Source: Aurantibacillus circumpalustris | Lineage (GTDB): Bacteria > Bacteroidota > Bacteroidia > B-17B0 > Aurantibacillaceae | Direction: 5' to 3' | NCBI RefSeq assembly: GCF_029625215.1 | Contig: NZ_CP121197.1 | Location: 3,162,001-3,226,000, forward strand | DNA length: 64,000 nucleotides | Notes under the pieces: model-generated | Database searches by the model: none | Told to the model about the DNA's origin: nothing | What the model saw: the letters and a program-made list of their open reading frames with translations, nothing else | In this document: in pieces, positions 33,911 to 43,290 of the stretch | Layout of the letters: every line of letters starts with the position of its first letter | Position numbering within the stretch: position 1 is the stretch's first letter | Translations under genes and position numbers: made by a program

Positions 33911-36900
33911 TTATTTCGTCACCACAATCTTTTGATAAATCTGTAGCCCATCTATTTGTCCACTCACAAAATAAATTCCTTTTGCAAGATCACTGATGTT
34001 CACTTCATAATTATTGTTAGCTGACAAATTAATCACTCTAATAAGTTGACCAAGCTCATTCACCAAACTCAATTTTAAATCAGCGGTGCTTTGAATCGTG
34101 AACTTACCATCGTTAGGGTTTGGATAAATGGTTATTCCGTTATTTAAATGCCTTAATTCATTTAATCCAGCGCAGCTTGATATTTTCACTTGAACCGTTG
34201 CGGTACTGCTACAACCGTTATCATCTGTTCCTGTTACTGTGTAATTGGCTGCTGTACCAGTTGGAGATACCGTAATGGTTGGTCCTGTCATCGTATTATT
34301 CCAGGCGTAACTTGTAGCTCCGGCCGCTGTAATTCCAACAGATTCTTTTGTGCAAATAAGTGTTCTTGCAGGAACGGCAGTAATGGTAGGATTGTAATAA
34401 ATACCCAAAGCAATGGTTTGTGTTGCAGGACAAATTAAACCAACAGAATTGCTATTGGCAGTAAGAGTGAATACAGATGCTACAGTAAGCGGCATTTGCA
34501 GAATTTGATTGGTAATTGGAGTACCGCTACCTGTATGCCAGTTGTATGTACCCAAAACTCCGTTACCCGCGGTTAGATTAATTAGTCCGCCAGAACAAGT
34601 GTTTGTGCTACCATTAATTGTAAGTGTAGGAACAAAAACGTTTACCAATACTGTTTGGGTGTTTTTACAACCTGTATTAGAGTTTGTTCCTTCAACGGTA
34701 TACATAACAGCACTCGAAGTAAGTGCAATTGGATTTACAACAGCTGCCTGAGTTAAAACATTGTTGGCATTTGCATCCCAACTGTATGTGCTAGCTCCAA
34801 GAGCCGTTAAAGTGGCAGCACCGCCAGAACAGATCAAGGCTTTATTTGATGTTACCGTTAAGTTAGGTTTTGCATAAACTAAAACAACCTGACTAGCACC
34901 AGAAGTACAACCAAAAGAATTATCACCTGTTACATTATAAGCAGTAGCCGTTGTTGGTGTATCAGCAATACTAGCTCCGTTAAAAATACCACCACCGGTA
35001 GCTGTCCAAGTATAATTAATTCCACCACTTGCATTAAGATTAACGGTTTGACCTTCACACAATGAAGGTGTGCTCGCCGTAGCCGTAATTGTTGGATTTG
35101 GATTTGCATTTAAAAACACCGTGGTTGTACTAATACAAGTTCCATCAGAAGCTGCTACAGAATAAACAGTAGGCGCAATAGGACTAACAACAGGACTAGC
35201 ACCAGTAAAAGTATAAGTTGGAGGTCCAGGAGATGTCCATGTATAAGTTAGCGCACCACCAATTGCAAGTGTTGCAGGTGTTAGTGCACAAACCACAGTA
35301 GGAGTTACAATCGCAAAAACAGTTGGTAAAGGATTTGTTTGCACAGAAAGTACTTGAGTGTTAACACACGAAGAATTTGCTTTTGTAATTGTATACGTTG
35401 TAGTTCCCAAAACTGGAGTGACAATAAAATTGGCTGTATTTACAGTTTGCGTAGTACTTGACCAAGTGTAAGAAAGAGCACCCGTTGCAGAAAGGGTAGA
35501 AGAACCCCCAATACAAACTATTGAAGGGTTTGATGTTGGAGGATTAACCGGTGTTGGGTAAACCGTAACCGGCATAGTAGCAAAAGCTGTACAGCTTAAA
35601 GCACTTGTTCCAATAACAGTATAGGTTGCAGTAAATGGCGGATTAAAACCAACACCATTCGTAATACCGCCAGCACCGCCAGACCAAACATAATTGGTTG
35701 CGTTACCCGTTGCAGTTAAAGTGACACTACCGCCAGCACATAAAGTAGAGGTGCTAGTTGCAGGATTAACCGTTGGAAAAGGATGAACAGAAACTGAAGT
35801 CACAGCCGTTGTTGTACCACAGCCGTTTACTCCACTCACGGTGTAACTCACTGCTGAAGTGGGAGAAAATACAACACCATTGGTTACTGGAATAGCTCCA
35901 CCAGCCCAGTTGTGAACTAAAGCACCATTTGCTGTAAGCATTACTGTTTGTGTTGGACAAATTCCTCCACTTGAACTGGCGGTATTTGCAACCGTTAAAA
36001 CAGGAAGAGATCCATTTACTGTTATGGTAATTGCAGCATAAGCTACACAGTTTGAAACACTGGTTGCACCTAAAGAATAAGTAGTTGTAGTTGTTGGAGA
36101 AACCACAACAGAAGAACTGCTTGCGCCTGTGCTCCACGAATAATTACTTACAGCGTTAGTTGTTAGAGTAGCTGAATTACCATTACAAATAGCATTGATA
36201 CTGCTGCTGGTTAAACTTGAAAGGGAAATGTTACATAATTCAGATATTAATACTCTTCCGTCTCCAGTAACAACGGGATTGGAGACATAACCAGTTTGAC
36301 CGAACGCGGCAGTTGTGCCGTTGGTTACACCTCCGATGAAGCCTGAACCGCCACTCTCACAACCGCCACCATACCAACCACCGCCGCCGCCGCCATAACT
36401 ACCAGCGCTTGAGCTAGCGTCCCAACCTAGACCAAAAATCGCATTTCCACCTGAAATAGCTGAAGTTCCAGGTGTCGTCTGTGTTCCACCTGTACAACCA
36501 CTTCTGGTACTATTTCCTCCTATTAATGCCCCACCGTTTCCAGGAGTAATACCTGTACAACCACCTGCACCACCCCCCGCAACGATAATAACAGCTGTTG
36601 TGTTGCTCACTAAAGAGCTTAAGACTCCTGGTGCCGTTGCAACGTGTGAAGCCCCACCGCCACCATTGAAGGAGTAACTATAGTACTTCCCATTGCCACC
36701 ACCATTCCATCCACCAGGAACACTATTACTAGTTTGCGCTCCACCGGCTCCCCCAACTGCTATATATAGCGTTGTAGTGGTAAGTAATGTAAGTTTTCCA
36801 GTTGAGTATCCGCTTTTCCCTCTGTACAAGTTTGCGTCGCTATTGTGCCACCCTCCTATTGCTCCCCAACACTCTATTGAATAATTACCTGCCGGGAGGC

Positions 36901-37036
36901 TTATGGTTTGTGTACTTCCAGTGTAATTGAAGGTGTAGGTTGTCTGTGAGTATGCCGTAACCGAACATACGGTCAATCCAAGTGCAAACAATCCTTGTTT
37001 TGTGCTTGATAATAATTTATAAATGTTTCTTTTCAT
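33911..37036 (-). CDS. Giant T9SS cargo protein, Gly-rich head and Ig-like repeats (paralogue 2)
   Basis: 1041 residues with the same architecture as the next gene downstream: identical first 23 residues, Gly-rich domain (about 32-268, with VAGGGAGGCTGITPG and GGGGGWYGGGCESG), nine repeats and a T9SS sorting domain. The Gly-rich domain differs clearly from paralogue 1, yet from ELCNISLSSLTSSSINAICN onward the two proteins are nearly identical. Its 197-bp upstream region matches that of paralogue 1 base for base as far as I can read. This points to a recent duplication with either fast divergence or exchange of the head domain. Confidence 0.85.
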   Translation of the reverse strand: MKRNIYKLLSSTKQGLFALGLTVCSVTAYSQTTYTFNYTGSTQTISLPAGNYSIECWGAIGGWHNSDANLYRGKSGYSTGKLTLLTTTTLYIAVGGAGGAQTSNSVPGGWNGGGNGKYYSYSFNGGGGASHVATAPGVLSSLVSNTTAVIIVAGGGAGGCTGITPGNGGALIGGNSTRSGCTGGTQTTPGTSAISGGNAIFGLGWDASSSAGSYGGGGGGWYGGGCESGGSGFIGGVTNGTTAAFGQTGYVSNPVVTGDGRVLISELCNISLSSLTSSSINAICNGNSATLTTNAVSNYSWSTGASSSSVVVSPTTTTTYSLGATSVSNCVAYAAITITVNGSLPVLTVANTASSSGGICPTQTVMLTANGALVHNWAGGAIPVTNGVVFSPTSAVSYTVSGVNGCGTTTAVTSVSVHPFPTVNPATSTSTLCAGGSVTLTATGNATNYVWSGGAGGITNGVGFNPPFTATYTVIGTSALSCTAFATMPVTVYPTPVNPPTSNPSIVCIGGSSTLSATGALSYTWSSTTQTVNTANFIVTPVLGTTTYTITKANSSCVNTQVLSVQTNPLPTVFAIVTPTVVCALTPATLAIGGALTYTWTSPGPPTYTFTGASPVVSPIAPTVYSVAASDGTCISTTTVFLNANPNPTITATASTPSLCEGQTVNLNASGGINYTWTATGGGIFNGASIADTPTTATAYNVTGDNSFGCTSGASQVVLVYAKPNLTVTSNKALICSGGAATLTALGASTYSWDANANNVLTQAAVVNPIALTSSAVMYTVEGTNSNTGCKNTQTVLVNVFVPTLTINGSTNTCSGGLINLTAGNGVLGTYNWHTGSGTPITNQILQMPLTVASVFTLTANSNSVGLICPATQTIALGIYYNPTITAVPARTLICTKESVGITAAGATSYAWNNTMTGPTITVSPTGTAANYTVTGTDDNGCSSTATVQVKISSCAGLNELRHLNNGITIYPNPNDGKFTIQSTADLKLSLVNELGQLIRVINLSANNNYEVNISDLAKGIYFVSGQIDGLQIYQKIVVTK

Positions 37037-37183
37037 GATGTTTTTTTTCTTGGACTTAAATACAATAAGATGACTAAAGTTATTACATTTTACTTTAATA
37101 GACTATTGATTTTTGATAAAAATTTTCTTGTTCTGGTTTGTTCTTAGCACTTCGGATTAACACATTCTGAAAACAGTCTCCAT

Positions 37184-37213
37184 AAAAAAACCTCCTAAAT
37201 TGGAGGTTTTTTT
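37184..37213 (-). terminator. Rho-independent terminator after T9SS cargo paralogue 3
   Basis: Same A7-CCTCC-loop-GGAGG-T7 hairpin as at 33861-33890, shifted by 3323 bp, which is the length of the duplicated unit. Confidence 0.85.
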
Positions 37214-37233
37214 ATTTAGCTTTCTAAAGCGAC

Positions 37234-40230
37234 TTATTTCGTCACCACAATCTTTTGATAAATCTGTAGCCCATCTATTTGTCCACTCACAAAATAAATT
37301 CCTTTTGCAAGATCACTGATGTTCACTTCAAGATTATTGTTAGTTGACAAATTAATCACTCTGATTAATTGACCAAGTTCATTCACCAAACTTAATTTTA
37401 AATCAACATTACTTTGAATAGTAAACTTACCATCGTTAGGATTAGGATAAATAGTTATTCTGTTATTTAAATTACTGAATTCAGATAATCCCGTACAGTT
37501 TGATATTTTCACTTGAACAGTTGCTGTATTACTACAACCGTTATCATCCGTTCCCGTTACTGTGTAATTTGCTGCAGTGCCAGTTGGAGATACTGTAATG
37601 GTTGGCCCTGTCATAGTATTGTTCCACGCATAACTTGAGCCTCCGGCCGCTGTAATTTCCACAGATTCTTTTACACAAATAAGAGTTCTTGCAGGAACAG
37701 CAGTGATTGTTGGATTAAAATAAACATCCACAGCCATGGTTTGCGTTAGTGGACAAGTTAAACCAACAGAACTAATATTCGCACTTAGCGTAAATACAGA
37801 CGCTGCAGTAATTGTTACTTGAAGATTTGACGTTATATGTGAACCACCATCCCCTGTATTCCAGTTAATTATATTTGAGGAATTTAAATTAATTAAGCCT
37901 CCCGAACAAGTAATTGTACTACCATTTACACTAACCGTAGGAATGAATACATTTACTAAAACGGTTTGTGTGTTTTTACAACCTGTGGTTGAATTCGTTC
38001 CTTCAACGGTATACATAACTGCACTCGAAGTTATTGCTGTTGGATTAACAACGACGCTAGGAGTTAAAACGTTATTTGCATTTGGATCCCAACTATAAGT
38101 ATTAGCTCCTATTGCTATTAAGGTTGCGCTACCACCAGAACAAACCAACGATTTATTTGATGTTACCGTTAAGCTAGGTTTTGGGTTTACCAAAACGACA
38201 TGACTAGCACCAGACGAGCAACCAAAAGAATTAGTACCTGCTACATTATAAGCTGTAGCGATTGTTGGCATATCTGTAATACTGGCTCCAGTAAAAACAC
38301 CACCACCCGTAGCAGTCCAGTTAAAACTTAGGCCACCACTCGCAGTAAGACTCACCGTTTCTCCTGCACAAAGAGTTGACGCGCTTGCCAAAACGGTAAT
38401 CGTTGGATTCGGATTCGCATTTAAAAACACAGTGGTTGTATTAATACACGTACCGTCAGAAGCAGCTACTGAATAAACAGACGGTGCAATCGGACTTACG
38501 ATTGGACTAGCACCGCTAAAGGTATAAGAAGGAGGTCCGGGAGAGGTCCATGTATAAGTAAGAGCACCTCCCACCGCAAGTGTAGCTGGGGTCAGCGCAC
38601 AAACTACTGTTGGGGTCACAATCGCAAATATGGTTGGTAAAGAATTTGTTTGCATTGAAAGTACTTGAGTATTAACACATGAAGAGTTTGCTTTAGTAAT
38701 AGTATACGTTGTAGTTCCCAAAACTGGAGTCACAATAAAATTAGCTGTGTTTACAGTTTGTGTGGCACTTGCCCATGTATAAGAAAGAGCTCCAGTTGCT
38801 GAAAGCGTAGAAGAGCCACCAATACAAACGATTGAAGGGTTTGAAGTCGGAGGATTGACAGGAGTTGGGTATACCGTAACAGGCATAGTTGCCGAGGCAG
38901 TGCAACTCAATGCACTTGTTCCAATAACAATATAGGTCGTGGTTAGTGCTGGAACAAAGCCAACACCGCTAGTAATAGAGCCTGTGCCTCCTGACCAAAT
39001 ATATGTTGTTGCGTTTCCTGCAACATTTAAAGTTACACTGCTACCTGCGCATAAAGTGGAAGCACTTGTAGATGGATTAACTGTTGGAAAAGGATGCACG
39101 GAGACAGAAGTTGCTGCTGTTGCTGTTCCACAAGCATTCATACCAGTTACCAAATAGTTGGATGCAAGTGTCGGAGAAAATACAACACCATTTGTGACAG
39201 GAGTTGTTCCACCTGTCCAAGAGTAACTTGTGGCACCACTCGCCGTTAGTGCTACTGTTGAATTAGGACAAATACCACCACTATTAGCAGTATTAACAAC
39301 TGTAAGCGTTGGAACCGCCGTATAAACATTAACGGTTAGCATAGCATTCAAAACACAGTTTTGCGGACTAGTTGTTTGAAGAGTATAGGTAGTGGATACC
39401 GTTGGACTAACAGCAACAGTAGTTGCATTTGAACCCAGGAAAGAACCTACTGGTAGCCATGTATAACTCGAAATGCCACCAGCAGTAAGCGTACTTGTAC
39501 CTGTGTTACAAAAACTAAGAGGTGTTCCACTAATTGTAAAAGTTGAAGCCACTGCCGATGCAGCTAAAACACAAATACGAGCCGTAGTAGTATTTTTTAC
39601 AATAATACGCTTAACCATTTTACTTTGATTAGCACATGAAATACCTAAATCATTCGTAAAAAAACGTGGATTTCCAGCACCACCAATATTTGCAATAGTG
39701 CCTGTAGTTCTCGTTACTCTATCAAAACCATTATAAAAGGCTGGGGGTACAGTATTAAACCAATCATACATGGTAATACCTGTAAAAACCTGTGTTGTGT
39801 TATCCGTAAATCTAACAGTAATACTTGCTGTGGCAGCACCCTCAGTAGCAAATGCTAAGAGACTTATGCTATAACATGGCGTCGGTGTTATCAGGGTTAA
39901 AGAATCTTGCAAATTAGCTGGAATGTATAAAAGGTTTGGTGTAGTATAATTCTGAAGTTGGTAAGTTCTTGTACCAGCTGCAATTAAACCGTTATTCGGT
40001 AAGCCATATGCCGAACTAAATATAGAGCCATAAGCTGCACTATAAAGTACATAGTCGCTACCATCAATTGCACCGCCGGTGGTAGAAACAGCAGTAGTGT
40101 TTTCAGCAACGGCATCTAAAGTATAACCTGTTGTTGGAAGTGGCAGGTAGGTTTGGGCAGTGTTATTTGTCGCAATAACCAATAATAAGGATAATAGTGC
40201 TGTAATTTTTTTCATAGGATTAAATTTCAT
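37234..40230 (-). CDS. Giant T9SS cargo protein with distinct head domain (paralogue 3)
   Basis: 998 residues from ATG 40230, or 993 from the second ATG at 40213-40215 (MKKITALLSLLLVIATNNTAQ), which gives the cleaner signal peptide. The N-terminal head (about 25-225, with GGAIDGSDYVLYSAAYGS, FTDNTTQVFTGITMYDW and KRIIVKNTTTARICVLAAS) is a jelly-roll-like domain unrelated to the Gly-rich heads. The stalk has the same kind of Ig-like repeats, more diverged, and the T9SS sorting domain ends KIVVTK as in the others. It is probably the oldest of the three, the first in transcription order. Confidence 0.82.
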   Translation of the reverse strand: MKFNPMKKITALLSLLLVIATNNTAQTYLPLPTTGYTLDAVAENTTAVSTTGGAIDGSDYVLYSAAYGSIFSSAYGLPNNGLIAAGTRTYQLQNYTTPNLLYIPANLQDSLTLITPTPCYSISLLAFATEGAATASITVRFTDNTTQVFTGITMYDWFNTVPPAFYNGFDRVTRTTGTIANIGGAGNPRFFTNDLGISCANQSKMVKRIIVKNTTTARICVLAASAVASTFTISGTPLSFCNTGTSTLTAGGISSYTWLPVGSFLGSNATTVAVSPTVSTTYTLQTTSPQNCVLNAMLTVNVYTAVPTLTVVNTANSGGICPNSTVALTASGATSYSWTGGTTPVTNGVVFSPTLASNYLVTGMNACGTATAATSVSVHPFPTVNPSTSASTLCAGSSVTLNVAGNATTYIWSGGTGSITSGVGFVPALTTTYIVIGTSALSCTASATMPVTVYPTPVNPPTSNPSIVCIGGSSTLSATGALSYTWASATQTVNTANFIVTPVLGTTTYTITKANSSCVNTQVLSMQTNSLPTIFAIVTPTVVCALTPATLAVGGALTYTWTSPGPPSYTFSGASPIVSPIAPSVYSVAASDGTCINTTTVFLNANPNPTITVLASASTLCAGETVSLTASGGLSFNWTATGGGVFTGASITDMPTIATAYNVAGTNSFGCSSGASHVVLVNPKPSLTVTSNKSLVCSGGSATLIAIGANTYSWDPNANNVLTPSVVVNPTAITSSAVMYTVEGTNSTTGCKNTQTVLVNVFIPTVSVNGSTITCSGGLINLNSSNIINWNTGDGGSHITSNLQVTITAASVFTLSANISSVGLTCPLTQTMAVDVYFNPTITAVPARTLICVKESVEITAAGGSSYAWNNTMTGPTITVSPTGTAANYTVTGTDDNGCSNTATVQVKISNCTGLSEFSNLNNRITIYPNPNDGKFTIQSNVDLKLSLVNELGQLIRVINLSTNNNLEVNISDLAKGIYFVSGQIDGLQIYQKIVVTK

Positions 40231-40430
40231 GCTATGAAAGTATGAAATCTATTTCATATATTTAAATCGATTTAGATGTTTGTTGAAAAAAACAGGGATT
40301 TCTATATAAATTTAGGAAAATTGGTCAAAATTGGCAAAAAACAATGAAAAACGGTTAAATATTGATTCATTTTAAGTGAATTTTACTTAACAACTAAAGT
40401 CAAAAAAAGCACAAAAACAAACGCTAAAAA

Positions 40431-41027
40431 TTAGATAGATAGAATGGTAAACAAAGCAAGAAAATTTAAAACAGACAAACCTACCAGATTATACACCTTT
40501 TCATTGAGGTTCATTACAAAGACAAAAAGCGAAATACAAATTGCAAGCATTGATAAAAGTAGAACAGGGCTGGCAGAAAACAATCGATAAGCATTATTGT
40601 AACCTTCCATAAAGCCCTTAAGATTTTTTTGAAGTAAATAATCTCTTCCAATAATAAAATAAACTGCTTTATTAGGTTCTGTTATACAATCGTCAATAAT
40701 CAGTTTATATAATTCTCCTTCCGTATCATAAATATCGACCTCATCTACATACAACTTGCCGTTTATTGATTTTCCTGAACCGTAATGTGTGATTGTATTT
40801 ACAGCATGGTAGCCATTATAATGGCAGGGTCCTATATAACAAAAGAGTAGTTCAATAAATATAAAAAAGCATATAACATTAAAAACGTTTAAAATTTTAA
40901 ACGTCTTGCTTTTTTTTAACTTACGAAGTTCTACTAGTTCTTTCTTTCGCTTGTGTGCAATAATGTGAGCAACTTCTTCTGAAGTCATTGGGTTGCGACG
41001 AGGCCTCTTATTAGGTTCACTCGTCAT
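40431..41027 (-). CDS. Hypothetical membrane protein, three TM helices
   Basis: A 198-residue protein not recognised. The N-terminal 45 residues are very basic and cytoplasmic (KRKKELVELRKLKKSKTFK). One TM helix (about 46-66) precedes a periplasmic part of about 85 residues (ITHYGSGKSINGKLYVDEVD), and two close TM helices lie at about 153-172 and 178-197. It starts 5 bp after the stop of the GT2 gene, so both are co-transcribed, but the relation between them is unclear. Confidence 0.55.
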   Translation of the reverse strand: MTSEPNKRPRRNPMTSEEVAHIIAHKRKKELVELRKLKKSKTFKILNVFNVICFFIFIELLFCYIGPCHYNGYHAVNTITHYGSGKSINGKLYVDEVDIYDTEGELYKLIIDDCITEPNKAVYFIIGRDYLLQKNLKGFMEGYNNAYRLFSASPVLLLSMLAICISLFVFVMNLNEKVYNLVGLSVLNFLALFTILSI

Positions 41028-41032
41028 GCCAA

Positions 41033-41989
41033 TTAAGTTATTTTTTTATCAATTAAATAGCTATTTCTAACTGAACTATTTCTAAGAATTAACTCTCCAA
41101 TAAAACCGGCAAGAAACATCATGCTGCCAATAACCATAGAGGTTAGAGAAATGTAAAAAGAAGAACGTTGTGTCACCAGTCTAGCGGGTTGATGCGTAAC
41201 AAAAGAAGTATAGATTTTAAATGCTCCCAGGTAAAAGGCTACACCAAATCCGAGTAAAAAAAGCAAGGTGCCTATCACACCAAAAAAGTGCATGGGACGT
41301 TTTCCGAATTTGGATAAAAAAGTAATCGTCAATAAATCCAAAAAGCCATTTACAAAGCGGTTCCACCCAAATTTACTCACCCCGTATTTGCGCACCTGAT
41401 GTATGACTACCTTTTCTCCAATCTTTTCAAAACCAGCCGCTCGTGCCATTACAGGAATAAAACGGTGCATTTCTCCATATACCTCAATACTTTTAACTAC
41501 TTTATTTTTATAAGCCTTTAAACCGCAATTCATGTCGTGCAATTGAATGCCGCTTATTTTTCGGTTTACGTAATTGTATAATTTAGAAGGAAGATTTTTT
41601 GTGAAAGCATTATCGTAACGCTTTTGTTTCCAACCACTCACCAAATCAAATCCATCCACTGTTATCATACGGTATAATTCAGGAATTTCATCAGGACTGT
41701 CCTGTAAATCAGCGTCCATGGTAATAACAACATCACCTTGAGCCATTTCAAAACCAACGTGTAATGCTGGAGACTTACCATAATTTCTCTGAAAACGGAT
41801 TGCTTTTACGTTTGGATTCTTTGCTGAAATCGTTTCAACGACTGACCAGGATTTATCCTTACTCCCATCGTCTACAAAAATAATTTCGTACGAAAAATTA
41901 TGTTGTTGCATGACGCGTAAAATCCACTCATGCAGTTCCGGCAAGGATTCTTCTTCGTTAAATAAAGGGATGACAATAGATAGATTCAT
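41033..41989 (-). CDS. Glycosyltransferase family 2, membrane-anchored (GtrB/DPM1-like)
   Basis: 318 residues from ATG 41987-41989 (MNLSIVIPLFNEEESLPELH). The GT-A domain has VDDGSKDKSW, VGFEMAQGDVVITMDADLQD (DxD metal site) and GEMHRFIPVMARAAGFEKIG. Two C-terminal TM helices follow, as in undecaprenyl-phosphate glucosyl- or aminoarabinosyl-transferases that load sugars onto polyprenyl phosphate. A longer frame up to 42172 exists, but it runs through the SRP RNA gene and has no coding character. A 6-bp inverted repeat (TTGCGT, 5-nt loop, ACGCAA) lies 9 bp before the ATG. Confidence 0.88.
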   Translation of the reverse strand: MNLSIVIPLFNEEESLPELHEWILRVMQQHNFSYEIIFVDDGSKDKSWSVVETISAKNPNVKAIRFQRNYGKSPALHVGFEMAQGDVVITMDADLQDSPDEIPELYRMITVDGFDLVSGWKQKRYDNAFTKNLPSKLYNYVNRKISGIQLHDMNCGLKAYKNKVVKSIEVYGEMHRFIPVMARAAGFEKIGEKVVIHQVRKYGVSKFGWNRFVNGFLDLLTITFLSKFGKRPMHFFGVIGTLLFLLGFGVAFYLGAFKIYTSFVTHQPARLVTQRSSFYISLTSMVIGSMMFLAGFIGELILRNSSVRNSYLIDKKIT

Positions 41990-41997
41990 AAAATATA

Positions 41998-42014
41998 TTG
42001 CGTAAATAACGCAA
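41998..42014 (-). promoter_or_regulatory. Short perfect inverted repeat before the GT2 gene
   Basis: TTGCGT-AAATA-ACGCAA. It lies in the 5' region of the GT2 gene and could be an operator or a 5' hairpin. No TAnnTTTG box is clear here. Confidence 0.3.
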
Positions 42015-42042
42015 TTCATTTCTACAAATTTTGGAATTTTAA

Positions 42043-42071
42043 TTGTAAAATAAAAATTATTGTTACTTTTG
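42043..42071 (+). promoter_or_regulatory. Promoter of the SRP RNA gene (TTG-N18-TACTTTTG)
   Basis: TTG at 42043-42045, then an 18-nt spacer and an exact TACTTTTG at 42064-42071. The predicted start, about 42076, is the first base of the GGGTAAG stem of the RNA. Confidence 0.75.
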
Positions 42072-42075
42072 CAGC

Positions 42076-42177
42076 GGGTAAGTCTTTCACGACCAGCTCC
42101 TGCTGAATCCCCCAGGCTGGGAACGGAGCAAGGGTAAGTGGTTGAGCGGTGCGATGGAAGTAGCTTACCCATTTTTT
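42076..42177 (+). ncRNA. ffs: Signal recognition particle RNA, small bacterial type (4.5S)
   Basis: About 100 nt. The 5' GGGTAAG pairs with the 3' CTTACCC, closing a single long hairpin. The tip carries the SRP domain IV: CAGG-CUG-GGAA-CGG-AGCA, that is the conserved symmetric loop, a short stem and a GGAA tetraloop that bind Ffh. Promoter TTG-N18-TACTTTTG ends 4 nt before. A T-run (42172-42177) follows the stem as terminator. The RNA with Ffh targets nascent membrane proteins to the inner membrane. The predicted protein reading frame across it on the minus strand is not real. Confidence 0.88.
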
Positions 42178-42305
42178 ATGCCCTAAAAATTGCATAAAAT
42201 CAATTTTAAACCCAAAACAACTTTCATTCACTCAGTCAAACATACGTTTCACTCAAAATTTTACAGATTTTAACATTTTTTCATGGTCGTTTCAATCAAA
42301 TGGTC

Positions 42306-42313
42306 TAAATTTG
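42306..42313 (+). promoter_or_regulatory. -7 box (TAAATTTG) of the second ECF sigma gene
   Basis: An exact TAnnTTTG, 74 nt before ATG 42388, so this gene has a normal 5' leader, unlike many in this window. Confidence 0.4.
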
Positions 42314-42387
42314 GCTAAACTTAAAAACTACCGCCGATAGAATAGACATTTACTAGCAATTAACACACGTAAAAAGCAAGTAATATC

Positions 42388-42987
42388 ATGTCTATTCAAT
42401 CATTAAATGATAACGAGTTAGTGCAACTCTATATTAGCGGAAACGAAGATTCCCTTTCCATTTTACTCCAACGTCACAAAAGAAAAATATTTTCTTCTAT
42501 CATTGTTGTTGTAAAAGATCAGCAATTAGCCGAAGATATTTTTCAAGACACTTTCTTTAAAGTTATCATGACCCTTAAGAAAGGTCAATACAACGAAGAG
42601 GGTAAGTTTTTACCTTGGATTATACGCATTGCCCGAAATTTGATTATTGATCACTTTAGGCGTATAAAAAAGATGCCGCCAATGCCTGTATATATTAATG
42701 ACGAAGGCGAGGAAGTGAGTGTTTTTAGTTCGCTTGCTGCTCCAAACGATGATACACAATCAGCTGAAGTAGGGAAATTCAAAAAGAGTATACGTAATTT
42801 GATAAATGAATTGCCAAACGATCAAAGAGAAGTAGTTCTTATGCGTATGTATTACGATATGAGTTTTAAAGAAATATCTGAGTTTACAGAAGTGTCCATC
42901 AATACAGCACTGGGAAGGATGCGCTACGCTTTGTTTAATCTTAAAAAAATGATTGAAGAAAGAAAAATGGATCTTGTTTTGAAGTAA
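42388..42987 (+). CDS. ECF-type RNA polymerase sigma factor
   Basis: 199 residues. Region 2 (about 10-85) has LLQRHKRKIFSSIIVVVKDQ, EDIFQDTFFKVIMTLKK and LPWIIRIARNLIIDHFRR; region 4 (about 130-190) has LPNDQREVVLMRMYYDMSFK and ISEFTEVSINTALGRMRYAL. The linker of about 45 residues is longer than in the sigma at 9.4 kb. No anti-sigma gene follows; the next gene is etfB after a terminator. It may be one of the housekeeping-like ECF sigma factors of Bacteroidota. Confidence 0.88.
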   Translation: MSIQSLNDNELVQLYISGNEDSLSILLQRHKRKIFSSIIVVVKDQQLAEDIFQDTFFKVIMTLKKGQYNEEGKFLPWIIRIARNLIIDHFRRIKKMPPMPVYINDEGEEVSVFSSLAAPNDDTQSAEVGKFKKSIRNLINELPNDQREVVLMRMYYDMSFKEISEFTEVSINTALGRMRYALFNLKKMIEERKMDLVLK

Positions 42988-43160
42988 CCAGAGTTTATAA
43001 AATCTCTACTTTTTGTAAATCTCGCACCTACCCTATTCTCTTATCAGCATTTACCAAGTAAGTATCGTCATTGCATGCGTAGTATTATTCTATAGTTTTA
43101 TTTCCGCAGAGAAGCAGTAATACACATCCCAAACATCTTTTTAACAAAAGCCATTTATTC

Positions 43161-43195
43161 AGCCTTAATTCTATGAAATAAGGCTTTTATTTTAT
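43161..43195 (+). terminator. Terminator-like hairpin between the sigma gene and etfB
   Basis: AGCCTT (43161-43166) pairs with AAGGCT (43180-43185), then a T-rich stretch. The 303-bp space 42988-43290 otherwise holds only the etfB -7 box. Confidence 0.6.
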
Positions 43196-43202
43196 ACTTT
43201 TG
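43195..43202 (+). promoter_or_regulatory. -7 box (TACTTTTG) of the etf operon
   Basis: An exact TAnnTTTG, directly after the hairpin T-tail and 88 nt before ATG 43291. The -33 element is not clear. Confidence 0.4.
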
Positions 43203-43290
43203 CCCCTCAATTTTGAAGGATACTAAGGCTATAATCAAAAAGATAGCTTTGGATTAAATAAAGTTCAGTAAAAATTATAAATAGCTATAT

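Noticed and set aside
30600-39900. Many open frames antisense to the giant T9SS genes (for example 34190-34438, 36693-36884, 38939-39157)
   Set aside because: They mirror Gly/Thr/Ser-rich repeat coding and give low-complexity or Cys-rich nonsense without homology patterns or promoters.
41990-42172. An N-terminal extension of 61 residues on the GT2 gene
   Set aside because: It runs through the SRP RNA gene and its promoter and has no likeness to glycosyltransferase N termini; MNLSIVIPLFNEEE is the normal start.
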